From the NCBI GenBank assembly GCA_934623455.1, contig CAKTVK010000055.1:1-12680 (forward strand): DNA of 12,680 bases. Direction: 5' to 3'. The notes under the pieces were generated by a model, which was not told where the DNA came from, ran no database searches, and was given only the letters and a program-made list of their open reading frames with translations. Positions 1-6,549 of this stretch are shown one piece after another. Position numbers and translations under genes: made by a program. Every line of letters begins with the position of its first letter. Position 1 is the first letter of the stretch. This DNA comes from an uncultured Eggerthellaceae bacterium (GTDB lineage Bacteria; Actinomycetota; Coriobacteriia; Coriobacteriales; Eggerthellaceae).

Positions 1-339
1 GGCGCGGCACGCCTCCAAAAGCGCGTACGTTCCTTCCACGTTCGTGCGTACAAACGGAGAAGGATCGGCGATGGAATTGTCGTTGTGGCTTTCCGCGGCA
101 AAATGCACAATAGCGTCTGTATCAGGCACAATACGGTCCAGCAGCGCCGTGTCACAGATGTCCCCTTGCACAAATGTCATGCGATTTGCAGGGATACCCG
201 CAAGATTTTCGCGATTGCCAGCATACGTGAGCTTATCTAAAACGGTCACGTGCACGCCCGGCTGATTGTCCACAACCCAGTGAACGAAATTGCTTCCGAT
301 AAAGCCCGCACCACCCGTAACGATGATTCGATTAAACAT
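1..339 (-). CDS. rfbB: dTDP-glucose 4,6-dehydratase, N-terminal part (runs off the window)
   Basis: This is the 5' part (113 codons) of an extended short-chain dehydrogenase of the RmlB/RfbB family. The enzyme uses NAD+ to convert dTDP-glucose to dTDP-4-keto-6-deoxyglucose in the cytoplasm, the second step towards dTDP-L-rhamnose and related sugars. The protein begins MFNRIIVTGGAGFIGSNFVH, with the Rossmann nucleotide-binding motif GGAGFIGS at residues 9-16. It continues through LDKLTYAGNRENL, QGDICD and VHFAAESHNDNSI, all typical of RmlB; the family usually has AAESHVDRSI, so N-D-N is a slight variant. The catalytic YxxxK lies outside the window. The ATG at 339-337 follows the rfbA stop by 2 nt, with an AGGAG ribosome site (352-356, minus) inside the end of rfbA, so the two genes are cotranscribed. 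The identification is secure from the sequence motifs and the rfbA neighbour. Confidence 0.95.
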   Translation of the reverse strand, partial: MFNRIIVTGGAGFIGSNFVHWVVDNQPGVHVTVLDKLTYAGNRENLAGIPANRMTFVQGDICDTALLDRIVPDTDAIVHFAAESHNDNSIADPSPFVRTNVEGTYALLEACRA

Positions 340-341
340 TG

Positions 342-1244
342 CTACTCGTTGCTCCTGGATACCGAGCTTCCCTTGATTCTGCCCGAAAGAACGCTGTTCA
401 GATACAGGCCGTAATCGGAATGCGAGTATTTTTGCGCGGCTTTGCGCAGCATTTCTGCAGAAATCCAGCCGTTATTGAACGCGATTTCCTCCAAGTTGGC
501 AATCTGGATGCCCTGCCGCTCCTCAATGACGCGCACGTATTCCGTTGCCGAGTACAGGCTTCTCACGGTTCCCGTGTCGAACCACGCACTGCCGCGATGC
601 AGCAACATTACGTTCAGAGATCCATCTTCCAGGTAGCGACGGTTGAGCGACGTGATTTCCAGCTCGCCGCGATCCGAAGGTTCGACTTCCTTTGCCCACT
701 GGACCACGCGGTTATCGTAGAAGTACAAGCCGGTCACGGCGTAGTTGCTCTTGGGGTCTTCGGGTTTCTCTTCAAGCGAGATTGCTTTGCCCTTATCGTC
801 GAACTCCACCACGCCAAAACGTTCGGGATCGGGTACATAGTAACCGAACACCGTAGCGCCAACTTCGGTTTGAGCTGCGGTTTTAAGCAAAGATGTGAAG
901 CCGCCACCGTAGAAAATGTTGTCACCCAACGTGAGCGCGACGGAGTCTTCGCCAATAAAATCCTCACCGATAATGAATGCCTGAGCAAGACCATCGGGTG
1001 AAGGCTGCTCTTCATAGGAGAGCTTGATGCCAAACTGGCTGCCCGACCCCAGCAGTTTCTTGAAATTCGGAAGATCATGCGGGGTAGAGATGATAAGAAT
1101 ATCGCGAATACCCGCAAGCATGAGCACGCTCAGCGGGTAGTAAATCATGGGCTTATCATAGATTGGCAGGAGCTGTTTTGATGTCACCATCGTAAGCGGA
1201 TACAAACGCGTACCGCTGCCACCAGCCAAAATAATTCCCTTCAC
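342..1244 (-). CDS. rfbA: glucose-1-phosphate thymidylyltransferase
   Basis: RmlA/RfbA joins dTTP and glucose-1-phosphate to give dTDP-glucose and pyrophosphate, the first step of dTDP-rhamnose synthesis. The 300-residue length is normal for the family. Visible motifs are the nucleotidyltransferase loop LAGGSGTRLYP (residues 6-16), SKQLLPIYDKPMIYYPLS (22-39), the metal-binding LGDNIFYGGG (Asp108) and LEEKP (157-161). A longer reading from TTG at 1250 is possible (MPVKG...). The GTG at 1244 is preferred because GGGAG (1253-1257, minus) lies 8 nt before it but only 2 nt before the TTG, and because MKGIILAGG is the usual family start. The gene is first in its operon within view, followed 2 nt later by rfbB. 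No terminator separates the two. Confidence 0.96.
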   Translation of the reverse strand: MKGIILAGGSGTRLYPLTMVTSKQLLPIYDKPMIYYPLSVLMLAGIRDILIISTPHDLPNFKKLLGSGSQFGIKLSYEEQPSPDGLAQAFIIGEDFIGEDSVALTLGDNIFYGGGFTSLLKTAAQTEVGATVFGYYVPDPERFGVVEFDDKGKAISLEEKPEDPKSNYAVTGLYFYDNRVVQWAKEVEPSDRGELEITSLNRRYLEDGSLNVMLLHRGSAWFDTGTVRSLYSATEYVRVIEERQGIQIANLEEIAFNNGWISAEMLRKAAQKYSHSDYGLYLNSVLSGRIKGSSVSRSNE

Positions 1245-1297
1245 CGGCAAAACTCCCTTTTCGCTCGCGTTGCCATCCGTCTAAATCTTAACGATAC

Positions 1298-1326
1298 AGT
1301 ATCCCACTTCGCAAGATGTCTTGCAA
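1298..1326 (-). promoter_or_regulatory. candidate rfbA promoter overlapping a short dyad
   Basis: On the minus strand TTGCAA (1321-1326) lies 17 nt before GATACT (1298-1303), a plausible -35/-10 pair with 4 of 6 consensus bases each. The -10 sits inside the palindrome GATACTGTATC (1293-1303), which could be an operator. No start-site evidence is available, so this is only a candidate. Confidence 0.3.
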
Positions 1327-1365
1327 CGGCGCGCGTACGGTAAAAGGTGATAGAGCCCGTCTCAT

Positions 1366-1398
1366 TTGTTGACAAATTACCCCACCTTTTGTCAACAA
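1366..1398 (-). repeat. 33-bp palindromic repeat, family A, copy 1 (inverted)
   Basis: The 33-bp unit has perfect 11-bp arms TTGTTGACAAA / TTTGTCAACAA around an asymmetric 11-bp centre (AGGTGGGGTAA on the minus strand). This copy is in the opposite orientation to copies 2 and 3. It lies 121 bp upstream of rfbA and 2 bp from a B-family half element. It is REP/BIME-like; it has no U-tract and so does not look like an intrinsic terminator. Confidence 0.8.
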
Positions 1399-1400
1399 GG

Positions 1401-1440
1401 GGCACCTGCCGGCAAGGGTCGAGCCGAACCGCAACGCTTC
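1401..1440 (+). repeat. family B element, left half only
   Basis: This segment shares its layout with the left arm of the full 119-bp elements at 1836 and 3801: CACCTGCCGGCAAGGG, then GAGCCGAACC, then CAACGCTT. The matching right arm is absent, so this is a truncated copy. It abuts A copy 1. Confidence 0.65.
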
Positions 1441-1468
1441 TTCCGGATATCACCAAATCGCAGGCCAT

Positions 1469-1677
1469 CTTGTCGAAAAATAGGCTCGAAAACGCCCAGA
1501 TTAACGGTGCGGGGCACCTCAGAGGTCCAAATAAAGCAACTTGCGACCCATTAACTCCCCCGCATCTAGCGAAAGCCCAGGTCGCGAGAGTTCCCTAGCG
1601 GTAGCGGACACAGCAACACCCTCTCGACCTGCCCCGTACCGTCGATTTGGGCGTTTTGGAGATGAAAAAACGACAAC
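1469..1677. repeat. 209-bp long-inverted-repeat element (family C/D, copy 1)
   Basis: The 46-bp arms 1469-1514 and 1632-1677 are inverted repeats, about 70% identical by eye. The inner block, AAAACGCCCA plus ACGGT and CGGGG, is best conserved, and the outer block is TTGTCG. The 117-bp centre has no protein-like frame. The inner block of the right arm (CAAATCGACGGTAC on the minus strand) resembles that of the element at 10245-10475 (CAAATCGACGATAC). The outer TTGTCG/TTGTTG match as well, so the two appear to be one family. It could be a MITE or a structured RNA gene; no transposase is visible. Confidence 0.6.
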
Positions 1678-1835
1678 ATGCCGCCGGAAGACCCAAAAAC
1701 GTGCGACTGAGCTCAACATATCACCATCGAATCCCAAGCACGCACGCAGAAATCCTAACAAATCCCTACGGGGCGCGAAAAACGCCTTCTCGCGTTCAAA
1801 TGCAAAGAGAGGGCGAAGGTGTTCGCCATCTAGAA

Positions 1836-1954
1836 GTCACCTGTCGGCAAGGGCTGAACCGAACTGCGACGCTTTGGATAAGTTAAGCGAGCCACAAGCG
1901 CAAAGAGGCATTATCCAAGCGAAGCCGTGAGGTGAACCCTTGCCGACGGGTGCC
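1836..1954. repeat. 119-bp inverted-repeat element, family B, full copy
   Basis: The left arm starts GTCACCTGTCGGCAAGGG and continues through GAACTGCGACGCTTTGGATAA. The right arm starts TTATCCAAGCG, runs on through GCCGT, and ends CCCTTGCCGACGGGTGCC. The arms (about 46 nt each) are inverted repeats with a loop of roughly 27 nt, so DNA or RNA could fold into one long hairpin. It lies downstream of the serine dehydratase gene and is followed by A copy 2. A second full copy of the same length is at 3801-3919. Confidence 0.75.
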
Positions 1955-1975
1955 TTCACAATCGTGCTGCGGCAT

Positions 1976-2008
1976 TTGTTGACAAAAGGTGGGGTAATTT
2001 GACAACAA
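1976..2008 (+). repeat. 33-bp palindromic repeat, family A, copy 2
   Basis: Same unit as 1366-1398 in the opposite orientation, with one arm mismatch (TTTGACAACAA in place of TTTGTCAACAA). It begins 2 bp beyond the serine dehydratase stop codon, so it would form a hairpin at the very 3' end of that mRNA. Confidence 0.8.
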
Positions 2009-2010
2009 TT

Positions 2011-3645
2011 TCACTCGTGGCGGCAAAGGACCGAAGTGCAGTAATCGCAGGCGCTGGGCGTGCCGGCAATGCCGCCCAGGCCGCTTTCGCGCAGCTCGAA
2101 CGGAAGCGAACGTCCTACCTGGAACATTGCCTCAACCGTTTGGTCGAAGTTCACCAAGTTAGTCACGCCCGCCAGCGCAATCTGCGCACTGACCAGCGAA
2201 TTTACCGCAGCCGTGGCGTTGCGCTTCTGGCAGGGAATCTCCACCAGACCGCCCACGGGGTCGCACACCAAACCCATAAGCGACGTCATGGCGTTGCTGG
2301 CCGCCGCCAAACATTGCTGCGGCGTGCCACCCAAAAGCTCCACCACAGCACTTGCCGCCATGGCGCTTGCCGTGCCGATTTCCGCTTGGCAACCGCCCTC
2401 GGCGCCCGACACGGTAGCGTTACGCGCCACCAGATGCCCCACCGCCGCCGCATTCGCCAGCGCCTTCGCAATCTCATCGTCGGAAAAGCCGTGCTCTTCC
2501 TGCACCGCCATAAGGACCGCCGGGATAACGCCCGCGCTGCCCGCCGTGGGCGCGGCAACAATGCAGCCCATGGAAGCATTCGTCTCCAAAACCGCCAGCG
2601 CATAACGCGTGGCCTTCTCCATAAGCGCGCCCATAAGCACGCCACCGCCCGCCGCTGTGAGCTGCTGTATCTTCTGCGACTCGCCGCCCAGCAAGCCGCC
2701 AATGGACGGACGTGGGCTCTCCAACGGCTCGTGCGCCGATTGACGCATGACCTTGATAACGCGATGCAAGTACGCAAGTGTCTCATCGGCCAGTCCATCG
2801 CGCTCCAGCAAGTATTTATTGCGCTGCAAGTACACCGCGCTCATGGGCGCATCCCACTGAGCGCAACGCGCCAGCAAGTCTTCGCCCGTTTTGAAATCGT
2901 ACTGATGGTACGCATCATTCGCCTGCTCTTGCTGCGCGGCATTCGTACCTGCCAGCGCCTTCTGACCACCCGCCTCAACTGCGGCAATGGCCTTTGCGCT
3001 GTGGATGCCGGGATGCGCCTCAAGAATGGAAACAAGCGAATCGGGAAGCAGCTCGTCGGTCTCGATGATGGTAAACGCCTGGCCGCCCTTGCTTGTGCGA
3101 TACAGATTCGCCGTGGCAATGTTCACGTTTGCAGTGAGCAGCGTGGTGGTGATAAACGCCAAAATGCCCTTCTCGTCGTGCTGATGCACTACCAGGGAAT
3201 TGCTTTTGCCCGTAATCTCCACACGCATACCATCGATGTGCGTGAGTTTTGCCGCGCCGCCGCCCACCGACACGCCGCGAAAACAATACGTGGTGCCCGC
3301 CGCATCCACCGCTTCGATATCCACCGTATTGGGATGATCGTATTCCGCCTGGGGAAGCGGCACGATGTTCACATCCATCCCTGCTTCTTGCGCCAAGACG
3401 AAGGAGTCGCGAATGCGCAGGTCATCGGTAGAAAGCCCCAGCATTCCCGCCACCAGCGCGCGGTCAGTGCCGTGCCCCGAATACGTGTGTGCGAGCGAAC
3501 CGTACAGCTTGAAAGTGACAGACGCCGGCTGGGAACCCACCAGCTTGCGCGCCATGGCGCTTATTGCAAGGGCGCCCGCGGTATGGGAGCTTGACGGGCC
3601 CACCATAATGGGGCCGATAATGTCATGCAGGAGCATGTGAGGCAT
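2011..3645 (-). CDS. sdaA: L-serine ammonia-lyase (serine dehydratase), single chain, iron-sulfur dependent
   Basis: The enzyme deaminates L-serine to pyruvate and ammonia with an oxygen-sensitive [4Fe-4S] cluster. The 544 residues join a beta domain, an ACT-like domain (about 145-220, from SNSLVVHQHDEKGILAF) and the catalytic alpha domain (about 255-544). Motifs: GPSSSHTAGA (16-25), NASMGC, SGAEGGCQAEIG and CDPVGGLVEIPC. Cys419, Cys461 and Cys472 reproduce the 42- and 11-residue spacing of the cluster ligands known from Legionella serine dehydratase. ATG 3645 is chosen because AAGGAAA precedes it at proper distance; the frame is open to 3714 but that extension is basic and unlike the family. 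The C terminus carries Cys533, Cys536 and Cys541; a C-terminal Cys is expected near 533, but the tail runs on 11 residues. It is monocistronic, flanked by repeats on both sides. Confidence 0.94.
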   Translation of the reverse strand: MPHMLLHDIIGPIMVGPSSSHTAGALAISAMARKLVGSQPASVTFKLYGSLAHTYSGHGTDRALVAGMLGLSTDDLRIRDSFVLAQEAGMDVNIVPLPQAEYDHPNTVDIEAVDAAGTTYCFRGVSVGGGAAKLTHIDGMRVEITGKSNSLVVHQHDEKGILAFITTTLLTANVNIATANLYRTSKGGQAFTIIETDELLPDSLVSILEAHPGIHSAKAIAAVEAGGQKALAGTNAAQQEQANDAYHQYDFKTGEDLLARCAQWDAPMSAVYLQRNKYLLERDGLADETLAYLHRVIKVMRQSAHEPLESPRPSIGGLLGGESQKIQQLTAAGGGVLMGALMEKATRYALAVLETNASMGCIVAAPTAGSAGVIPAVLMAVQEEHGFSDDEIAKALANAAAVGHLVARNATVSGAEGGCQAEIGTASAMAASAVVELLGGTPQQCLAAASNAMTSLMGLVCDPVGGLVEIPCQKRNATAAVNSLVSAQIALAGVTNLVNFDQTVEAMFQVGRSLPFELRESGLGGIAGTPSACDYCTSVLCRHE

Positions 3646-3800
3646 GGCTGTTTCCTTTCGCTTCTTTCCCCTGTCAGGATACTCTTTTTGCCGCCGGAAT
3701 CGCACACGGCCCAACGAACGGGCAAATCTTTCGAGAGCGTGCCGCTGCGCCGCCCGGTCGAATAAGAGGGGAAGGCGCGCGAGCTTCGCGGCCCTTAGAG

Positions 3801-3919
3801 GGCATCCGCCAGTAAGGATTGAGCCGAACTGCGACGCTTTGGATAAATTGAGCGGGCTTCAGGAAAGAAGATGCATTATCCAAGCGGAGCCGTAAGGCGA
3901 GCCTTTGCCAGTGGGTGCC
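3801..3919. repeat. 119-bp inverted-repeat element, family B, full copy
   Basis: Same length and plan as 1836-1954. The left arm is GGCATCCGCCAGTAAGGATT, then GAACTGCGACGCTTTGGATAA. The right arm is ATTATCCAAGCG, then GCCGTAAGGCGAGCC, then GCCAGTGGGTGCC. The arms can pair into a long hairpin. It lies upstream of the serine dehydratase gene and downstream of the beta-helix operon, before that operon's terminator when read in the plus direction. Confidence 0.75.
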
Positions 3920-3930
3920 CCGAATTGCGT

Positions 3931-3966
3931 CCCGAAGAAAAGACCCCCGGCGCAACCAGGGGTCTT
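3931..3966 (-). terminator. intrinsic terminator of the VTC/DUF4956/beta-helix operon
   Basis: On the minus strand the 8-bp stem AAGACCCC / GGGGTCTT (3959-3966 with 3940-3947) closes an 11-nt loop and runs straight into TTCTT, giving a T-rich tail. It lies about 160 nt after the stop at 4124. There is no U-tract on the plus strand, so it acts in the minus direction only. Confidence 0.75.
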
Positions 3967-3995
3967 GCAGAGTACTATTACATTGTAAGCAACAA

Positions 3996-4064
3996 AAAGC
4001 CTTATTGGTTGCCAAGCGATTAAATGCTGGGGCAGCAATCCGAGTTAAGGCTTTGATTGGCAAC
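3996..4064. other. interleaved inverted repeats (pseudoknot-like topology)
   Basis: AAAGCCTTA (3996-4004) pairs with TAAGGCTTT (4046-4054), and GTTGCCAA (4008-4015) pairs with TTGGCAAC (4057-4064). The order is a-b-a'-b'. Between them TGCTG-GGG-CAGCA (4025-4037) is a third hairpin. In RNA the first two pairings would give a pseudoknot or two competing folds. It lies in the 3' untranslated part of the beta-helix operon, before the terminator. No known RNA family is recognised. Confidence 0.45.
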
Positions 4065-4068
4065 AGCG

Positions 4069-4088
4069 GTATCCGCCGGCAAGGATTG
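4069..4088 (+). repeat. family B end fragment
   Basis: GTATCCGCCGGCAAGGATTG matches the first 20 bp of the B element at 3801 with few changes, then stops where A copy 3 begins. It is a remnant B end joined directly to an A palindrome. Confidence 0.5.
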
Positions 4089-4118
4089 TTGACAAAAGGT
4101 GGGGTAATTTGTCAACAG
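4086..4118 (+). repeat. 33-bp palindromic repeat, family A, copy 3
   Basis: Same unit and orientation as copy 2, with a perfect 10-bp pairing and a final A-to-G change. It lies 5 bp beyond the stop codon of the 4124-5833 gene, mirroring the placement of copy 2 after the serine dehydratase. Confidence 0.8.
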
Positions 4119-4123
4119 GCAAA

Positions 4124-5833
4124 TCAGCTGCGGTCGCCGCCGCGTCCGCCACCTGCACCGAATCCGCTGGTCGTTGCCGTGGTCGATGCGGTCAGCGCGG
4201 TTTCCGTGCTACCGATCTTCACCGTGAGCGTATCGCCTTCCGCTGCGGCGTCCGCACTTGCCAGAACCATCTGGAAGTTCTTCGTTGCTGTGAACGATGC
4301 AACCGCATTTCCTTGCGCATCCAGCAAAACAACGGTTTGACCTGCACTTCCACTCGCCGATGCCATGGCAAACGCCTGCGTGCCGCCCGTGAAACTTTGC
4401 GCCATGCCCGCGGAGCCCACCATGAGCACCGTGCCGCCCGTGATAGTCGCCGAAGAATCGTAGTCGAAGAAACCATCGCCGTTCGATGTGGGGCCTTCCA
4501 CAATAAGCACGCCGCCGCTTACCTCAACGCTTCCATTGCTATCAATGCCATCGCCACCTGCGGAAACATACGTAGTGCCGCCTGTCACGATAACTTTGCA
4601 GGTCGAAGCACCCGCGCTCGTGCCTTCAGACGCACCTGGAGCGTCACCCGGAACACCTGCGCCCGAATCGCCCGAGGCGGCAGCACCAGCATCACCCAAG
4701 GCAGCACCCGCACCTGACCCGCTGGCACCACCCACACCAGCACCCGCATCCGGCCCGCCGGCGCCGCCGCGGCCGCCGCCGCCCATCGGCATGCCGCCTT
4801 CCAGCGATGACCCGCTTGCTGCGTTAATGCCATCGTCGCTGGAAATAATGCTCGTTGAGCCGCCGTCGATGCGCACCACCGTGCCTTCATAGCCCTCGTA
4901 GCACGTCAAGACATCCACCGTACCAGCTGTGATGCGCATGAGCGTTTCCGCGTGAACAGCATCGTTACCTGCGGAAATAGTGAAATCACCGCCATCGATG
5001 GCCACGAATCCGCGACCTTCTTCACTGTCATTTGTACTTTTCAGCGCGTCTTCGCCACACATGATGTCGAATGCGCCATCGCAAATCTTCAGGCAATCCT
5101 TGCCGCTCAACGCATCCTCAACCGCATTGATCACGTACGTGCCGCCCGTAATGACCAGGTCATCCTTGCTGCGCACGGCATGGCGATAATTGCCCGTGAT
5201 ATTTAGCGCGCCCGTGCCATTCAGCGTCAGATCGTCCTTGCTGAAAATGGTCGCCGTAGGCTCTTCGTCTTCATTGAGCACGTAATCCGAGCCATCCACC
5301 AGCGTGTTTTGTGTTCCATCGGCTAACGTGATGAACGTCTTGTCGGCCGCCATAACGTAAATACAGGGGCCATCGCCATTGTTCATAGACACGCCGTTTA
5401 ACACCAGCTGACATTTTTCTTCCTTGTCAATGTTCACGTAAACACAGCCATCGGTCAGGCTTCCCTTAAGCACATACGTGCCCGCCTGCGTGATAGTCAC
5501 ATCGTTTCCGCTGATAGACACGCCGCTTGCGCTTTCGTGCGCATTCGTTTCCGCAGACGAGGCGTTATCGGCCAACGTGATATACGTTGCCTGCGCGGCG
5601 TCGTAGCTGGCATCCAAATCGCGCTTGCTGTACTCCAAATCGTAGGCGCTCGGGTCATCGGTTGTCGCGATACCACCCGCAGCGCTTGTCACCGCAACTT
5701 CGCTCGCACTTGCCGCGTCGTCCGTGCTCGTTGCAGAGGCCGCAGCGCATCCGCCCAGCGATGCCGCCAGCATTGCGCTCAGCGCACAACAGACAGCCCC
5801 GGCGGCAGCACGGGTAAATTGCCGTTTCTTCAT
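4124..5833 (-). CDS. secreted Cthe_2159-type beta-helix (carbohydrate-binding domain) lipoprotein
   Basis: A 569-residue exported lipoprotein of the Cthe_2159 family. The founding Clostridium thermocellum member is a right-handed parallel beta-helix that binds calcium and acidic or cellulosic polysaccharides. The N terminus is basic (MKKRQFTR), then hydrophobic, then the lipobox LGGC with Cys29. From about residue 105 rungs repeat with Asp-Ala/Gly turns: VEDALSGKD, GEDALKSTN, GNDAVHAE, SDDGINAAS, GDGIDSNG. A low-complexity Gly/Ala/Pro stretch at about 341-410 interrupts the helix, and the C terminus ends in another Gly-rich tail (GFGAGGGRGGDRS). A GTG at 5842 would add three residues. ATG 5833 is chosen because GGAAGG sits 8 nt before it. 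It is the last gene of the operon, 20 nt after the DUF4956 gene. The ligand here is unknown. Confidence 0.85.
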   Translation of the reverse strand: MKKRQFTRAAAGAVCCALSAMLAASLGGCAAASATSTDDAASASEVAVTSAAGGIATTDDPSAYDLEYSKRDLDASYDAAQATYITLADNASSAETNAHESASGVSISGNDVTITQAGTYVLKGSLTDGCVYVNIDKEEKCQLVLNGVSMNNGDGPCIYVMAADKTFITLADGTQNTLVDGSDYVLNEDEEPTATIFSKDDLTLNGTGALNITGNYRHAVRSKDDLVITGGTYVINAVEDALSGKDCLKICDGAFDIMCGEDALKSTNDSEEGRGFVAIDGGDFTISAGNDAVHAETLMRITAGTVDVLTCYEGYEGTVVRIDGGSTSIISSDDGINAASGSSLEGGMPMGGGGRGGAGGPDAGAGVGGASGSGAGAALGDAGAAASGDSGAGVPGDAPGASEGTSAGASTCKVIVTGGTTYVSAGGDGIDSNGSVEVSGGVLIVEGPTSNGDGFFDYDSSATITGGTVLMVGSAGMAQSFTGGTQAFAMASASGSAGQTVVLLDAQGNAVASFTATKNFQMVLASADAAAEGDTLTVKIGSTETALTASTTATTSGFGAGGGRGGDRS

Positions 5834-5853
5834 CGATATCACCTTCCAAGCAC

Positions 5854-6549
5854 TTAAAGCGAGTCGCGCGTCATCTGCGCAGGAACAAGCGCCACTTTCA
5901 GATTGCCGTTATAGCAGCGCAGCTCGTCCATCAGCTCTTTTACGCTTGCGTCCGCACGCAGCTTCATCAAATACGTCAAGTTATACAAGCTGCCCATGTT
6001 CGACGTCTTCACCTCGGTGAGCTCGAAACTATCCGTATAGCGTTCCAGCACGGGCTCAAAAACGCCTTCGAACTCCAGATCCTCCGGCACGGTAAGATGC
6101 AGCTCGCGCTCCACCGTTTGCGTGCGGCCGAACGGCGAAAGCACATATGCTACATTCGCAATGCCCATAATCGCCGTGAACAGCACCGCCAGGCTCAAAT
6201 ATCCCATGCCCGTTGCCAAGCCAATCGCCATGGCGAAAAACACGCTGCCAATATCCTTCGCGCTGCCGGGAATGCTGCGAAAACGCACGAGATTGAACAC
6301 ACCCATTACCGCGATACCCGCGCCCAAGTTGCCGTTGACCAGGGTAATTACCGTTTGTACCACCAGCGGCAGCAACGCGAGCGTTACCACGAAGTTGCAC
6401 GAGTACTTGTGGCGAAACATGTAGATAAGCGCGCACGCGGCACCTAAAACAAGCGACGCTACACTGCACAACAGGAATCCGCCCGTCGTCACATTAGCAG
6501 CAACCGATTCCGTGCTGCCCAAAACCGAAGTAAACATAATATCAAGCAT
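5854..6549 (-). CDS. DUF4956 domain membrane protein
   Basis: A 231-residue integral membrane protein of the DUF4956 family, whose function is not established. Hydrophobic segments lie at about 23-45, 52-71, 77-90 and 100-140. The family signature FNLVRFRSIPGSAKDIGSVF sits between the third and fourth, followed by a glycine-rich helix (MAIGLATGMGY). The last 90 residues (from ERELHLTVPEDLE) are soluble, predicted alpha/beta, and may form a small regulatory fold like the C-terminal domain of MgtC-type proteins (inference). The ATG at 6549 follows AAGGAGC by 6 nt and overlaps the last 8 bp of the VTC gene, so translation is probably coupled. DUF4956 genes are commonly found next to VTC-domain genes, as here, which suggests that the two form a membrane complex. 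Confidence 0.88.
   Translation of the reverse strand: MLDIMFTSVLGSTESVAANVTTGGFLLCSVASLVLGAACALIYMFRHKYSCNFVVTLALLPLVVQTVITLVNGNLGAGIAVMGVFNLVRFRSIPGSAKDIGSVFFAMAIGLATGMGYLSLAVLFTAIMGIANVAYVLSPFGRTQTVERELHLTVPEDLEFEGVFEPVLERYTDSFELTEVKTSNMGSLYNLTYLMKLRADASVKELMDELRCYNGNLKVALVPAQMTRDSL

Larger units (their letters stand above)
1251..2010. other. gene-free, repeat-dense intergenic region
   Basis: No reading frame here looks like a real protein. The longest plus-strand frame (1541-1930) is Arg/Pro/Ser rich, crosses two repeat elements, and its C-terminal residues resemble those read from the 3801-3919 repeat only because both translate the same repeat family. The region holds an A palindrome (1366-1398), a B half element (1401-1440), a long inverted-repeat element (1469-1677), a small perfect hairpin GGCGAA-GGTG-TTCGCC (1812-1827), a full B element (1836-1954) and a second A palindrome (1976-2008). 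Between 1678 and 1811 I see nothing assignable. Confidence 0.6.

Noticed and set aside
1366..1398. A palindrome as a dif-type XerCD site
   Set aside because: The 11-11-11 layout is suggestive, but the sequence does not match the dif consensus and there are several copies in a few kb.
1541..1930. 129-codon plus-strand frame in the rfbA-sdaA gap, with a C terminus similar to the frame at 3644-3895
   Set aside because: The similarity (NCDALDKLS...IIQA) comes from translating two copies of the B repeat. Composition is Arg/Ser/Pro-rich, it crosses repeat boundaries and no ribosome site supports it.
1976..2008. A palindromes as ordinary intrinsic terminators
   Set aside because: The stems are AT-rich and no U-tract follows on either strand. 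A true terminator for the operon above copy 3 is seen separately at 3931-3966.
1999..3594. 531-codon plus-strand frame opposite the serine dehydratase gene
   Set aside because: Arg/His-rich shadow of a clearly conserved minus-strand gene; it starts inside an A palindrome.
1366..4118. CRISPR array made of the three A palindromes
   Set aside because: The copies are irregularly spaced (hundreds to thousands of bp), differ in orientation, and enclose genes rather than spacers; no cas genes are present.
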